Positions 1-7,357 of a stretch of 64,000 nucleotides of DNA are shown one piece after another. The DNA is from Streptomyces typhae (GTDB lineage: Bacteria; Actinomycetota; Actinomycetes; Streptomycetales; Streptomycetaceae). Every line of letters begins with the position of its first letter. Position 1 is the stretch's first letter. The translations under genes were made by a program, and so were the position numbers. The DNA lies in NCBI RefSeq assembly GCF_009755605.1, contig NZ_WPNZ01000003.1, positions 124,001 through 188,000 of the forward strand, read 5' to 3'. The notes beneath the pieces are model-generated. The model saw nothing but the letters and a program-made list of their open reading frames with translations. It was not told the origin of the DNA and did no database searches.

Positions 1-327
1 TTCGATGCGGTCTACAGCGTGTGGGGGGCCTGTTGGTTCATCGACCCCGACCTGCTTCTGCCCCTGATCGCCCGCCGTCTGGCACCCGGTGGCGTCCTGG
101 CCTTCTCCCACGCCGAGCCGACCGGCGGCGCCTACGGGCCTCAGCCCATGCGCGGCAAGTGGCTGGAGGGCCGCGAACGCGAACTGATCGTGCTGCGCTG
201 GCAGTACAGCCCGCCGACCTGGGCCGACATCCTGAAACGGCACGGCTTCACCGACATCGACGCCCGCGTCCTGCCTGCCCCCGACGGCCAGCCAGTCGGC
301 ACCCTGCTGGTCCGCGCCACGCAGTGA
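1..327 (+). CDS. SAM-dependent methyltransferase, C-terminal part (5' end outside window)
   Basis: The frame is open from the first base and ends at 327, giving about 108 residues. The visible part reads FDAVYSVWGACWF, then a stretch with LAPGGVLAFSHAEP, and ends in a strand-rich segment. This is the typical post-motif II and motif III region of class I methyltransferases, where the 'D-V-S' loop leads to the 'pGG-l' turn. The SAM-binding motif I lies upstream of the window, so substrate and subclass cannot be judged. The gene converges on the leftward operon that starts at 2399 and ends at 346. The family assignment is fairly sure; the role is unknown. Confidence 0.7.
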   Translation, partial: FDAVYSVWGACWFIDPDLLLPLIARRLAPGGVLAFSHAEPTGGAYGPQPMRGKWLEGRERELIVLRWQYSPPTWADILKRHGFTDIDARVLPAPDGQPVGTLLVRATQ

Positions 328-345
328 AGCCTTGTCCGCGGGGCC

Positions 346-486
346 TCAATGCTGGCCGTTCCCCTGGTCCTCCTGACGGTCCGCTGGACCGTCCACCGAC
401 CCGACCTCACACCCGGCCGGGCACTGGACCGTGACGCCGCCCACCGTGATCGTTCCTGCGTCGTTGCAGTCAGCGCACGTCGCCAT
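346..486 (-). CDS. Small cysteine-rich hypothetical protein (46 aa)
   Basis: The chosen ATG at 486 begins MATCADCNDAG and is followed by a second cysteine pair in VQCPAGC. The two CxxC-like knuckles suggest a small zinc-ribbon or rubredoxin-like fold. An in-frame upstream start (528) would add 14 residues without a ribosome site. The gene overlaps the end of the 52-residue ORF at 470-628 in another frame, which suggests translational coupling, and it is the last gene of the leftward XRE-GNAT operon. Similar short Streptomyces proteins with a CxxC-n-CxxxC pattern are common, but no function is known. The coding call rests on the cysteine pattern and the context. Confidence 0.45.
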   Translation of the reverse strand: MATCADCNDAGTITVGGVTVQCPAGCEVGSVDGPADRQEDQGNGQH

Positions 487-628
487 CGGCTCGGCGCTGG
501 GCGATGAGCTGATGCATACGCTGAGCAAGGCGCCTCTGCCACGCCTTGCGTTCGAGGAGCTGGAGCAGGCGCGTGTACCGCCCGTCGCGCTGTAGATCGG
601 CGATCCATTCGTGGTCGACGACGCCCAT
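470..628 (-). CDS. Small helical hypothetical protein (52 aa)
   Basis: ATG at 628 follows the stop of the GNAT gene (634-636) by five bases. A GGGGTG ribosome site overlaps the end of that gene, with six bases to the start. The product begins MGVVDHEWIADLQRDGR and continues as one strongly amphipathic, Arg/Leu/Gln-rich helix ending RRADGDVR. Its stop lies inside the cysteine-rich ORF that follows. No family is recognised. The tight spacing, the good ribosome site and the non-random composition argue for a real gene. It may be a small partner of the neighbouring regulator or acetyltransferase, but that is inference. Confidence 0.5.
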   Translation of the reverse strand: MGVVDHEWIADLQRDGRYTRLLQLLERKAWQRRLAQRMHQLIAQRRADGDVR

Positions 629-633
629 GCAAT

Positions 634-1158
634 TCACCCCAGCCCCTTCACCATCACTGCATACAACGGGGAGTCAGCGAACGGGCGTCGTTCGCCTACT
701 TTTTCGTAGCCCCATGTCTCGTACAGATTCTGGACCTTCGGGTGGGTGACGTCGACCAGCAGGACGGAGAGATCCTCGTTTCGCTCCTTCAGTAGTTCTT
801 CGTGTAGTTGGTGTGCTATTCCCAGCTTGCGCCACGGTGGGCGCACCATCACTTCCGAGACTGCGAATGTGCCTGTGTGGCCGTTGTTCGGTTCGAAGTC
901 GGTATCACGCCACCATTCACGTCCTGGGGCCAGTGGAGCGCCGTAGGCGAAGCCGGTCGGTTCGGCTCCGTCGAAGGCGACTACACAAGTGAAGTCTTTT
1001 CTGTCCGACCAATGGTCGACGAACCAGGGGAACCGCTGGTTGAACTCTTCATGTATGACGTCACTATAGGAATCTGCGTGCACATCGATCAGCATTTTCT
1101 TGAAACCCTCAGGGAGGCTTCCACCGTGGTAGTGTCGCACGTCAATCACCTTGGTCAT
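634..1158 (-). CDS. GNAT family N-acetyltransferase
   Basis: The 174-residue product starts MTKVIDVRHYHGGSLPEGF at 1158; this ATG overlaps the TGA of the upstream XRE gene (ATGA), so longer in-frame starts were rejected. The GNAT fold is visible: a central strand with VVAFDGAEPTGFAYGAPL, then VSEVMVRPPWRKLGIAHQLHEELL, which is the acetyl-CoA pyrophosphate loop (R/Q-x-x-G-x-A pattern with KLGIA). Near the C-terminus, LYETWGYEKVGERRPF is the usual motif B end. It would transfer an acetyl group to an amine; the substrate is unknown. Because it is coupled to an XRE/TPR regulator, it may act in a small regulatory or self-resistance circuit, as inference only. Confidence 0.85.
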   Translation of the reverse strand: MTKVIDVRHYHGGSLPEGFKKMLIDVHADSYSDVIHEEFNQRFPWFVDHWSDRKDFTCVVAFDGAEPTGFAYGAPLAPGREWWRDTDFEPNNGHTGTFAVSEVMVRPPWRKLGIAHQLHEELLKERNEDLSVLLVDVTHPKVQNLYETWGYEKVGERRPFADSPLYAVMVKGLG

Positions 1159-2399
1159 ACTCGGCTCCATTCGTCTCTCATTCGTTCTACCCATTCGCGG
1201 GTGCACGTCGTGGAGGGGGCAATCCTGAGCAGGTCTCGGTGGAAGTCTCCAACCAGGGTGCGTATCCGTTGAGGCAGAGGCGCGCCATTCATGATCGAGA
1301 ACACGGCGACCGCAGTCTGCGTAGCCTGCTCTGGTTCCCCTTGTCGCAGTTGGGCGCTCGCAAGCTGGCACGTTGCCAGGGCTCGGTTGCGTTGGAACTC
1401 GCGCGGGATCTTGGCCAGGGCCCGGTGCGCCATGGCTTCCGCGGCGGCATGCTCACCGATGCGGAAGCAAGTGATCGCCGAGATGTGGTTGAGCTCAGCC
1501 GGCCCATAAAAGGAAGTCCAGCGGGGCCGAGCGTCCTGAGTTGCTTTCGAGAGGGCGTCTTGGGCCGACCCGAGCGCCTTCTTGGCAGCTCTGCGATCCC
1601 CTAGTGCGGCGTGGGACAGCGCAAGACGTGCGCGTGCCAGGGAGCTGAAAAAAGGGTCGTTGCGGGCGGCTTTGGTGGCCACCGCTGCGTGAGCTGACGC
1701 ACGATGCTCTGCCCAGTTCTTCCGCTGGGAGGAGAGCAACCCAATATTGATCCAGAAATGTATCCCTGCGAACGGATCCTGAGAAAGCCCGGAAAAGGTC
1801 CCTGCCTCGTTCAAGTACCTTTGCGCTGCGTCTAGGTCACGCAGGTCGATGTACGAAAATGCTGCGAGGTTGGTGTACTCGGCGGCCAGCGCGTATAGAG
1901 CGCGCCGTACCCTTTCGCTAGCGTTCCGTTGTTGAAGGTCCAGCACCTTCTTGCGGGCGCTGAGGGCGCGTATCGCCAGGGAAGCGTTCCCGCCCTGGCG
2001 GTCATCGACCTCCACGAGTGTTTCCATGTCGGCAGCAGCGCGGTCGACATCCGACATACCCACTGTTCCTCTGCGTCTGAGCACGGGAACGGTTGCGGCT
2101 GCGGTGCCAGTGGTCGAAAGCATGAAAGCACGACGCCTCATAGGGTCCTCCTGCAAGGAGTGGGGTGCACTTAGCCCCAAATCCGTCACAGGGCAGCCGA
2201 ACACACGCTCCAGTGCGACGCAAGTACGCCCGATTGGGCGTTGGCTTGACCCGTCAAGCAGATTGCGGACCGTGCGCGAGGACATATTCCCCGGACGGCC
2301 AGTGATCGCCAGCAACGCGTCATTGCAGCGATCGGCCAACTGGTCCTGACTCAGGCCGAGTTGTTGGAGGCGGGCCTGAAGGACGACGTTCGCTCCCAT
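1155..2399 (-). CDS. XRE-family transcriptional regulator with TPR-like C-terminal domain
   Basis: The start MGANVVLQARLQQLGLS at 2399 is preferred over an extension seven residues longer. Residues about 4-70 form a Cro/C1-type helix-turn-helix (LGLSQDQLADRCN, then MSSRTVRNLLDG). A short hydrophobic, Ala/Thr-rich stretch follows the sequence MRRRAFMLSTTGT at about residue 93. The remaining 290 residues are helical repeats rich in Ala, Leu and Arg, with patterns such as ALSHAALGDRRAAKKAL and RIGEHAAAEAMAHRAL, typical of TPR units. This HTH-plus-TPR architecture is widespread in Streptomyces as a cytoplasmic peptide- or protein-sensing regulator. It is divergent from the gene at 2653, with 253 bases between them that must hold both promoters. 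Confidence 0.85.
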   Translation of the reverse strand: MGANVVLQARLQQLGLSQDQLADRCNDALLAITGRPGNMSSRTVRNLLDGSSQRPIGRTCVALERVFGCPVTDLGLSAPHSLQEDPMRRRAFMLSTTGTAAATVPVLRRRGTVGMSDVDRAAADMETLVEVDDRQGGNASLAIRALSARKKVLDLQQRNASERVRRALYALAAEYTNLAAFSYIDLRDLDAAQRYLNEAGTFSGLSQDPFAGIHFWINIGLLSSQRKNWAEHRASAHAAVATKAARNDPFFSSLARARLALSHAALGDRRAAKKALGSAQDALSKATQDARPRWTSFYGPAELNHISAITCFRIGEHAAAEAMAHRALAKIPREFQRNRALATCQLASAQLRQGEPEQATQTAVAVFSIMNGAPLPQRIRTLVGDFHRDLLRIAPSTTCTREWVERMRDEWSRV

Positions 2400-2652
2400 G
2401 CACCGAACGTATCGCCACATCTACGGCGCCACCAGAGACAAGGTAATGAGACAGCAAAGTCTTCCGGGTGGCGGGCAACGGAAGCCTGGAACCTTTCCTG
2501 TCGCGTCCGCCTCGGCGCTCGTTGACTAGTCACCTGCCCTCAGGCCGGGTTTGACGCGCCAAGCAGTGAGCAACGCCCGGCTGCCCCAGTCGCGAGCTTG
2601 GGACACCGAGCCGGAGGGACTGGACCGTGACCGTCACCATGGAGGTGCTGGC

Positions 2653-3219
2653 ATGACCGCCACGCTGCCCCAGCGCGCAATGGGATCAGTACGAGCAGTT
2701 CCTTCCGCTGGGCCCCCTGCCTTCGAGACTGCGCAGGGGATGGCCCCGCGCTCAGTGGTGGACACGGACATGCAGGATCTCGCGGCCCGCGTCCGCAGCC
2801 TCATGGACTTGATCAACGGTCGGCCAATGTGTCTGCCACTGGGCGGGCAGTTCTTCGACATCGTGACAACGGCCAACGGGGATGCGGCGCGGGCTGTCGT
2901 CCGGCTTCTGGACGAGCAGCAGGTCGACGGCTGCGGGCCCGTGATAGACGATCCCGCGCACGGGCGGTTCCACTGGCTCGTGCCGCCCGGCTCCAGCACG
3001 CGATGGGCGCCGCACCGGTACGCCATCTGCCTCGGACGGCCGCATGAGATCACGCTGCCGCCCCTGGACCAGCTGGAGCCGCCCGGCTCGTACTGGCTGC
3101 GTCCCCTGACGGCCAGTCGGCTCGTGCCCACGGCTCCTCTGCGGGACTTCCTCGACCGCTTCCAGCCGACACCGCCGCCACACGAAGCACTGCTGGCCGC
3201 CGAACTGAAGGCGGTGTGA
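2653..3219 (+). CDS. Hypothetical protein (188 aa), first gene of a coupled operon
   Basis: ATG at 2653 is preceded by GGAGGT at 2641-2646, a strong ribosome site. The product starts MTATLPQRAMGSVR. Its core includes GRFHWLVPPGSSTRWAPHR followed by strands ending in PPGSYWLRPL. The 'LVPPG' turn and the later 'ppG-yw-rP' motif weakly resemble the primase/polymerase-like domain found in many small Streptomyces proteins, but catalytic aspartates are not evident, so I make no functional claim. It is the promoter-proximal gene of the rightward operon 2653-5498, and its neighbour starts six bases after the stop. Expression is probably driven from the divergent promoter region shared with the XRE gene. 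Confidence 0.6.
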   Translation: MTATLPQRAMGSVRAVPSAGPPAFETAQGMAPRSVVDTDMQDLAARVRSLMDLINGRPMCLPLGGQFFDIVTTANGDAARAVVRLLDEQQVDGCGPVIDDPAHGRFHWLVPPGSSTRWAPHRYAICLGRPHEITLPPLDQLEPPGSYWLRPLTASRLVPTAPLRDFLDRFQPTPPPHEALLAAELKAV

Positions 3220-3225
3220 GGCGAC

Positions 3226-3705
3226 ATGGATCTCGCCAGTCCCTTCCTGTGCGGCATGTATCCGTACGAGGAAGCACCCCGCATCCCCGGGAACCGGACT
3301 GCCCGGCTCGCCGGCCGAAGGACCGACTTCCTGAAGCAGATGCTTCAGGAGCACGCCGACACCGACCGCCGCGTGACCGTCGTTCCGTACGTGGCGGGAG
3401 CGCACGGCGGTGAGCGGCACGATGTGCTGGCACGACTGAGGCATTTCGCCGCACATGAGGCTGGCTGGGATGTCGCGCGGACCTCCTTCTCCGACTCCGA
3501 CCCGGCCATGCCCGTCGAACGCCGGAAAGCCTTCGCCGCGGCCTGCCGGTACGCCGGCGCGGGGCACGCCAGCGGCTTGCTCACGGTGGGCCGTACCGCC
3601 GTGACCGCGGACGATGCCGCGTACGAGCGCGTCCTGACCTTCCTCCACGAGCGTCGCGTGTTCCTCGCCTACCTGCCCCTTCTCGGTGAAGGGGCGGTGC
3701 AATGA
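3226..3705 (+). CDS. Hypothetical protein, faintly resolvase-like (159 aa)
   Basis: ATG at 3226 follows a GAGG ribosome site that overlaps the previous stop. The protein alternates strand and helix: HGGERHDVLARLRHFAAHEAGWDVARTSFSD, then ERRKAFAAACRYAGAGHASGLLTVGRTAVTADDAAYERVLTFLHERRVFLAYLP. The second half has the layout of a serine-recombinase-type N-terminal domain (a 'G-l-l-t-v-g-r' strand, an acidic loop, a helix, then 'v-f-l-a-y-l'). The nucleophile serine and conserved arginines of true resolvases are not recognisable, so it would be a degenerate, probably non-catalytic relative. The stop overlaps the next ATG (ATGA). The function is unknown and the similarity is structural impression only. 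Confidence 0.6.
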   Translation: MDLASPFLCGMYPYEEAPRIPGNRTARLAGRRTDFLKQMLQEHADTDRRVTVVPYVAGAHGGERHDVLARLRHFAAHEAGWDVARTSFSDSDPAMPVERRKAFAAACRYAGAGHASGLLTVGRTAVTADDAAYERVLTFLHERRVFLAYLPLLGEGAVQ

Positions 3706-4007
3706 CTCTGGTGCGGCTTCCGGTGGATGCGATCCGGAAGACGATCGCCGCAGTGTTCCAGCCCGGCGTGGCGATGCCGCCCGTGGAGACCCTCGCTGCG
3801 CAGGTGGCCGCGCTCGTCGCCGGCATGCAGGCGCTGCTGCCCGCCGTCTCGGCCGCCCATCCAGCACACCAGCATGCCCAGGCCCTCCTTCGGCCTGCGC
3901 TCCGGGATGCCCCGAGGAGTCACTACGAGCTGTGGCAGCACACCCTCATCCTCGCCCGCTGCGCTCAGGCCCTGCTGGACCTGACTCGTGAAAGCAGAAC
4001 ACCATGA
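3702..4007 (+). CDS. DUF6415-like small helical protein (101 aa)
   Basis: The product starts MTLVRLPVDAIRKTI and ends with HYELWQHTLILARCAQALLDL. It is all-helical, with the pattern of a long helix, a Pro-rich turn and a terminal helix in which 'LARcaqaLLdl' is prominent. This arrangement is characteristic of the short Streptomyces proteins annotated DUF6415, which occur next to regulators and natural-product genes. Start and stop are both coupled by four-base overlaps to the genes on either side. The biochemical role of the family is unknown. It may form a pair with the following gene, which shares the same helical layout. Confidence 0.6.
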   Translation: MTLVRLPVDAIRKTIAAVFQPGVAMPPVETLAAQVAALVAGMQALLPAVSAAHPAHQHAQALLRPALRDAPRSHYELWQHTLILARCAQALLDLTRESRTP

Positions 4008-4474
4008 CCGACCCCGAGCAGCCCAGCAAGCAGTGGCGGGCAGGCGACCCTCTGGACTTCGCGTCCCTGCGCCGCAACGTGGACGACGCCTTGACCGCGC
4101 TCCCGCCGCCGAGCGGGGACGACATCCTGTTCACCTTCAGGGACCCCGAGCCCACCCCGACGCCGAAGCTGATCGACATGCTCCTGGCTGACCTGGCCGG
4201 TCTCCTGGTCCCCTGCCAGGACGCGGTGAGGTCCTGGGAGCCGGAGCCCAAGGCCATGGTCACGACCATGATCACAGAGGCGTACGCGCTCATCGAACGG
4301 CGCCCGGTAGCCCCGAAAGTCGACCAGGCATACGACTACCTCCAGAAACTCGCCCATGCCACCCGGGCCCTAGCCGTCGTTGCCTACTCCGGCCGATCAC
4401 CCGAGGTCCCGGCGCGCGACGCTCCCCTTCCTCACCCGCACACACCTACCGATGGAGAGGCACGACACACGTGA
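4004..4474 (+). CDS. DUF6415-like protein (156 aa)
   Basis: The start MTDPEQPSKQWRAGD overlaps the previous stop. The central segment, LLADLAGLLVPCQDAVRSWEPEPKAMVTTMITEAYALIERRP, followed by AYDYLQKLAHATRALAVV, repeats the helix-turn-helix-plus-terminal-helix layout of the preceding small protein. This suggests two diverged DUF6415 members in tandem. The last 25 residues are Pro- and His-rich and probably disordered. It is coupled to the metalloprotease gene by a GTGA overlap. Similarity to the neighbour is judged by eye and is not strong at the residue level; function is unknown. Confidence 0.6.
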   Translation: MTDPEQPSKQWRAGDPLDFASLRRNVDDALTALPPPSGDDILFTFRDPEPTPTPKLIDMLLADLAGLLVPCQDAVRSWEPEPKAMVTTMITEAYALIERRPVAPKVDQAYDYLQKLAHATRALAVVAYSGRSPEVPARDAPLPHPHTPTDGEARHT

Positions 4475-5355
4475 GCACCTGCGACATTCGCTACGAGACA
4501 GAGCTGCATCCCGAAATCGTCGGGCTGATCGAGCCGCTGTCGGAGAAGGTCCTGCCGCTCGTGGCGGAGGTGACCAGGCTGCCGCTCGGCGATCGTCCGG
4601 TGATCCGCGTGGTCGGTCACGAACAGCTCATCGCCAACGTGATGGAGGCGCGGCGGCGGGCGTTCGTCCGCGATGAGCGGCAGCTCGACATGCCCGTCGA
4701 GGAAGTCAGCGCCCTGCGCGCCCGGCTGGAGACCGAGGAGGAGCAGCTGCGGCTGTCCTGGATGGGGGGACCTGCCGCCACGGTCACCAGGGTGTCCGGC
4801 AGGCCGGAGATCTTCATCGTTCCTGAGGCCATCCACCACATAGGTGGCGGGGAGGCGTTGATCGCCAAGGGGCTCGCGCACGAGCTCGCTCACGTGGGCC
4901 AGCACTGGGCAAGCGGTGGTGAGGCGTTGCTCGCCTACAGCACCAGTCGGCCCGACCTGCGCGACCTCGCGGACGTGGCGGTGGGGCCGGTGCTGCACGG
5001 TCATTCCGAGTGGACCGATCACCAGGTCACCACCCGCCTGCTCGGCCACATCGTGGAAGCGGGCCCCACGGGCCGGGAGACACCCGAGTTCCTGGCCCAG
5101 ATGCAGCAGTACTACGAGCGCATGCAGGACCCCGCCACCGCGCCAGCGCACCCCGCGCCGTCGGGGAACCCCTACCAGGTCGGTCTCCTCTGGGTGAGCG
5201 GCATCATCAACCGCCTGGGCGTCGAGGCGTTCAACGAGGTCTGGAGCGACCTGCGGCTCTTTCCCACCAGCCGAGAACTCAAGGACCCGGACGGGTGGGT
5301 GCGGCGGGTGTACCCCGATGCCCGCACTCTGCACCAGGAGCAGGAGGGCGCGTGA
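4471..5355 (+). CDS. Predicted zinc metalloprotease (zincin_2-like)
   Basis: The 294-residue protein starts at GTG 4471 (MSTCDIRYETELHPEI), overlapping the upstream stop. Residues 137-145 read HELAHVGQH, an HExxH zinc motif embedded in a helix. About 35 residues later GHSEWTDHQVT gives a glutamate or histidine that could serve as third ligand. The layout resembles the zincin_2 family of actinobacteria, sometimes annotated as F420-biosynthesis-associated although its substrate is unproven. There is no signal peptide, so it should act in the cytoplasm. In this operon it sits between DUF6415-like proteins and a winged-helix/TPR protein, so it could process a regulatory or precursor peptide. The graspetide cluster begins two kilobases downstream, but a link is inference only. 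Confidence 0.7.
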   Translation: MSTCDIRYETELHPEIVGLIEPLSEKVLPLVAEVTRLPLGDRPVIRVVGHEQLIANVMEARRRAFVRDERQLDMPVEEVSALRARLETEEEQLRLSWMGGPAATVTRVSGRPEIFIVPEAIHHIGGGEALIAKGLAHELAHVGQHWASGGEALLAYSTSRPDLRDLADVAVGPVLHGHSEWTDHQVTTRLLGHIVEAGPTGRETPEFLAQMQQYYERMQDPATAPAHPAPSGNPYQVGLLWVSGIINRLGVEAFNEVWSDLRLFPTSRELKDPDGWVRRVYPDARTLHQEQEGA

Positions 5356-5498
5356 GCTGGTGGTTCCTGTCGTCGTTCCTCAAACCGCCCGCCCTGATGA
5401 GGCGGCACACCGCGAAACCGGTGGATGACCCCCGCTCCCCGCAATCTGGCCCATCCCGCGACCTCCGAAAGGACCCGCGCCCGCATGTCCGTCCTTGA
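5352..5498 (+). CDS. Possible small coupled ORF (48 aa)
   Basis: GTG at 5352 overlaps the TGA of the metalloprotease (GTGA) and follows AGGAGG at 5342-5347. The product begins VSWWFLSSFLKPPALMRRH and ends in a basic, Pro-rich tail. The N-terminal hydrophobic patch followed by arginines could be a short membrane-anchoring helix. Its stop lies inside the first codons of the downstream winged-helix/TPR gene (start 5485), so it may couple translation of the two cistrons. It is too short to assign to any family. It is supported only by the overlap, the ribosome site and the lack of any other explanation for the 130 bases. Confidence 0.4.
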   Translation: MSWWFLSSFLKPPALMRRHTAKPVDDPRSPQSGPSRDLRKDPRPHVRP

Positions 5499-6777
5499 GC
5501 GCCGCTACACCGGCTTACCCGACGACACCACACGCCGGGCCTACCGATTGCTAAGCGTGGTCCCGCTCAGCGCCCTCGACGCCGACGCCACCGCCAACGC
5601 GTGCAGCGTCTCCCACGAGGACGCGGCGGCAATCCTCCGGCAGCTCGACGACGCCCACCTGTTGAAGCGCCTGGGGCCGCAGCCCGGCCGGGAAGTGGCC
5701 TACCGCTTCACCGAAGCGGGCCGCGAGCACGCCCACCAGCACGCGCGGACCGAGGACAGCGTGGATGTCGTCGACGACGCGGTACGCCGTGCAGGGTCCT
5801 GGCTGCTGGCGACCTTCACGCGTGCGGAGCGGATCCTGACCCCCCACCATCGCCAGCTCGACCGCGACCTCCACCACCAGGTCCCGGCCTACGCCTTCGC
5901 CGACGACAACCCCGCTGCCGCTCTGCTGTGGGTCGAAGCCCACCTGCCCGACGTGAAACTGATGGCCCGGGAAGCGCGCCGACGAGACTGGCACGAGATG
6001 GCGTGGCAGCTCGTGCACGCAGCCTGGCCCGCCTTCCACCACCTGCGCCCGCTGGAGCTTTCCTGGGAGCTGCACAGCCTGGGAGTGCAGGCCGCGGAAG
6101 CGTGCGGGAACCGTGTGGCGCTCCGGGAGATGCTGACCACCGGCGCCATCGCGCTGCGCGGGCTGCGCCGCGTCCAAGTGGCGTTCGCGTGGGCCGAGCG
6201 TGCTTCGGTCCTCGCCCTGGAGGACGGCGACCTGCGAGGCCGGGCCCAGGCCAACCACGAGCTGGGGGTCTGCTCCCGTGAACTGGGACTGCGGGAGGCC
6301 GCTGTGCAGTACCTGTACGACGCTCGCGTGTGGCGCGAGGATTCCGGGGACCGCCGGGGCGCAGCCCTGACCCGCATCGTCCAGGGCCAGATCCACCTCG
6401 ACGATGGGAGGCCGCAGAAAGCGATCGACCGCGTCGGCCCCGCCCACACCGATCTGCGAGACGTGAACGACCCCATCAACGCCGGCCGGGCCTGCCTCGT
6501 CCTCGCCGAGGCTCACGCACACCTCGATCGTCTGCCCAGGACCCTTGGTCTCCTTGACGAAGCGCACACCTACTTCGAGCGCGCCGGACACCCCCCGGGG
6601 CAGGCCCGCGTACTGAAGGCGCGCGGACGCCTCGCCCAGAAGGCAGGCCGCATCGACGAGGCCCGCACGTGCTACACCGCCGCCCTCAACCTCTACCCGC
6701 AGAGCAGCCCGGACGCCGCCGACATCGCCGCCCTTCTCAAGGGTCTGCCTGAACAGCGCGCTTCACCCTCCGCCTGA
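5485..6777 (+). CDS. Winged-helix/TPR protein, STAND-regulator-like without the NTPase domain
   Basis: The ATG at 5485 (MSVLERRYTGLPDDT) has GAAAGGA 11 bases upstream and replaces a longer in-frame start. Residues about 10-75 look like the winged-helix domain that follows the NB-ARC module in AfsR/SARP-type proteins: YRLLSVVPLSALDADATANACSV, then ILRQLDDAHLLKRLG and YRFTEAGREHAH. The rest (about 340 residues) is TPR: QANHELGVCSRELGLREAAVQYLYDA, ARACLVLAEAHAHLDRLPRTLGLLDEA, LKARGRLAQKAGRIDEARTCYTAAL. No Walker A or B motif is present, so it is a truncated architecture that would bind partners rather than hydrolyse ATP. It closes the 2653-6777 operon. Confidence 0.75.
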   Translation: MSVLERRYTGLPDDTTRRAYRLLSVVPLSALDADATANACSVSHEDAAAILRQLDDAHLLKRLGPQPGREVAYRFTEAGREHAHQHARTEDSVDVVDDAVRRAGSWLLATFTRAERILTPHHRQLDRDLHHQVPAYAFADDNPAAALLWVEAHLPDVKLMAREARRRDWHEMAWQLVHAAWPAFHHLRPLELSWELHSLGVQAAEACGNRVALREMLTTGAIALRGLRRVQVAFAWAERASVLALEDGDLRGRAQANHELGVCSRELGLREAAVQYLYDARVWREDSGDRRGAALTRIVQGQIHLDDGRPQKAIDRVGPAHTDLRDVNDPINAGRACLVLAEAHAHLDRLPRTLGLLDEAHTYFERAGHPPGQARVLKARGRLAQKAGRIDEARTCYTAALNLYPQSSPDAADIAALLKGLPEQRASPSA

Positions 6778-7014
6778 GGAGCCGCGCCCGCCAGCGCCGC
6801 CCGGCGCCGCGACGTGACCAACCGCGGCCCCGGGCGGCCCCAGCCGGGCTTCCTTCCCTGCTCCCCCGAGCCTCCGGCCATGCCGCACGGCCCCCCGTTC
6901 GCGGACACGTTGGAGAGGCGGGAAGGAAGTGGCGTCCGTCGGCTTCAGGTCCGACACCAGGACGCCCCGGTTGCTCCACCGCTCGCACTGGCGGTGAGCA
7001 ACCGGCCCGCGCCC

Positions 7015-7055
7015 CTCTCCACCGGCCCGTGGGGGACCGGACAACCGGTGGAGAG
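7015..7055. repeat. 11-bp perfect inverted repeat
   Basis: The arms are CTCTCCACCGG (7015-7025) and CCGGTGGAGAG (7045-7055), separated by 19 bases. It could form a stem-loop in RNA or act as an operator. Its position between the end of a TPR gene and the graspetide precursor fits either termination or regulation. Confidence 0.6.
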
Positions 7056-7119
7056 GGTCCGAGGCTCCACACCCGGGACCGCGCCACCTGTTCCGCACGA
7101 GCTCGGGCACGGTGCGACG

Positions 7120-7153
7120 CCTGAGGCCGGGACGGTCCCGGCCCGGCCTCAGG
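7120..7153. repeat. 12-bp perfect hairpin upstream of the graspetide precursor
   Basis: CCTGAGGCCGGG at 7120-7131 pairs with CCCGGCCTCAGG at 7142-7153 around a 10-base loop that contains a further short GGTCCCGG self-match. The stem is very GC-rich and has no following U tract. It could work as a Streptomyces-style terminator or as a leader structure for the precursor transcript. Confidence 0.6.
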
Positions 7154-7357
7154 CCAGAGGCGGCCCAACGTCACAGGAGCCGCACGTCGCCGTACGGCCA
7201 GCCTGGCACGGGCATCGTCAATCGCCAGCTCCGCGTGCTGTCGTGGAGAGAAGCAAGCGGACTCGGCAAGCACCTCGCCCCACCCGATAACGCACCCCAC
7301 TCCAGGCCCGGACCCCGTAGGAGACCGGCGCTACCCAGACGGAATGAGGAGACCGCA

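Larger units (their letters stand above)
6778..7357. promoter_or_regulatory. Upstream region of the graspetide cluster with inverted repeats
   Basis: No convincing gene is seen in these 580 bases; the open frames present have Pro/Arg/Gly-rich, shadow-like translations. Two long perfect inverted repeats occur: CTCTCCACCGG at 7015-7025 pairing with 7045-7055, and CCTGAGGCCGGG at 7120-7131 pairing with 7142-7153. Neither is followed by a T run, so they could be factor-independent stops of the upstream operon or attenuator or operator elements for the precursor gene. The precursor promoter must lie here. Confidence 0.45.

Noticed and set aside
6814..7290. A 158-codon open frame upstream of the graspetide precursor
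   Set aside because: Pro/Arg-rich composition, no ribosome site, and it spans two perfect hairpins.
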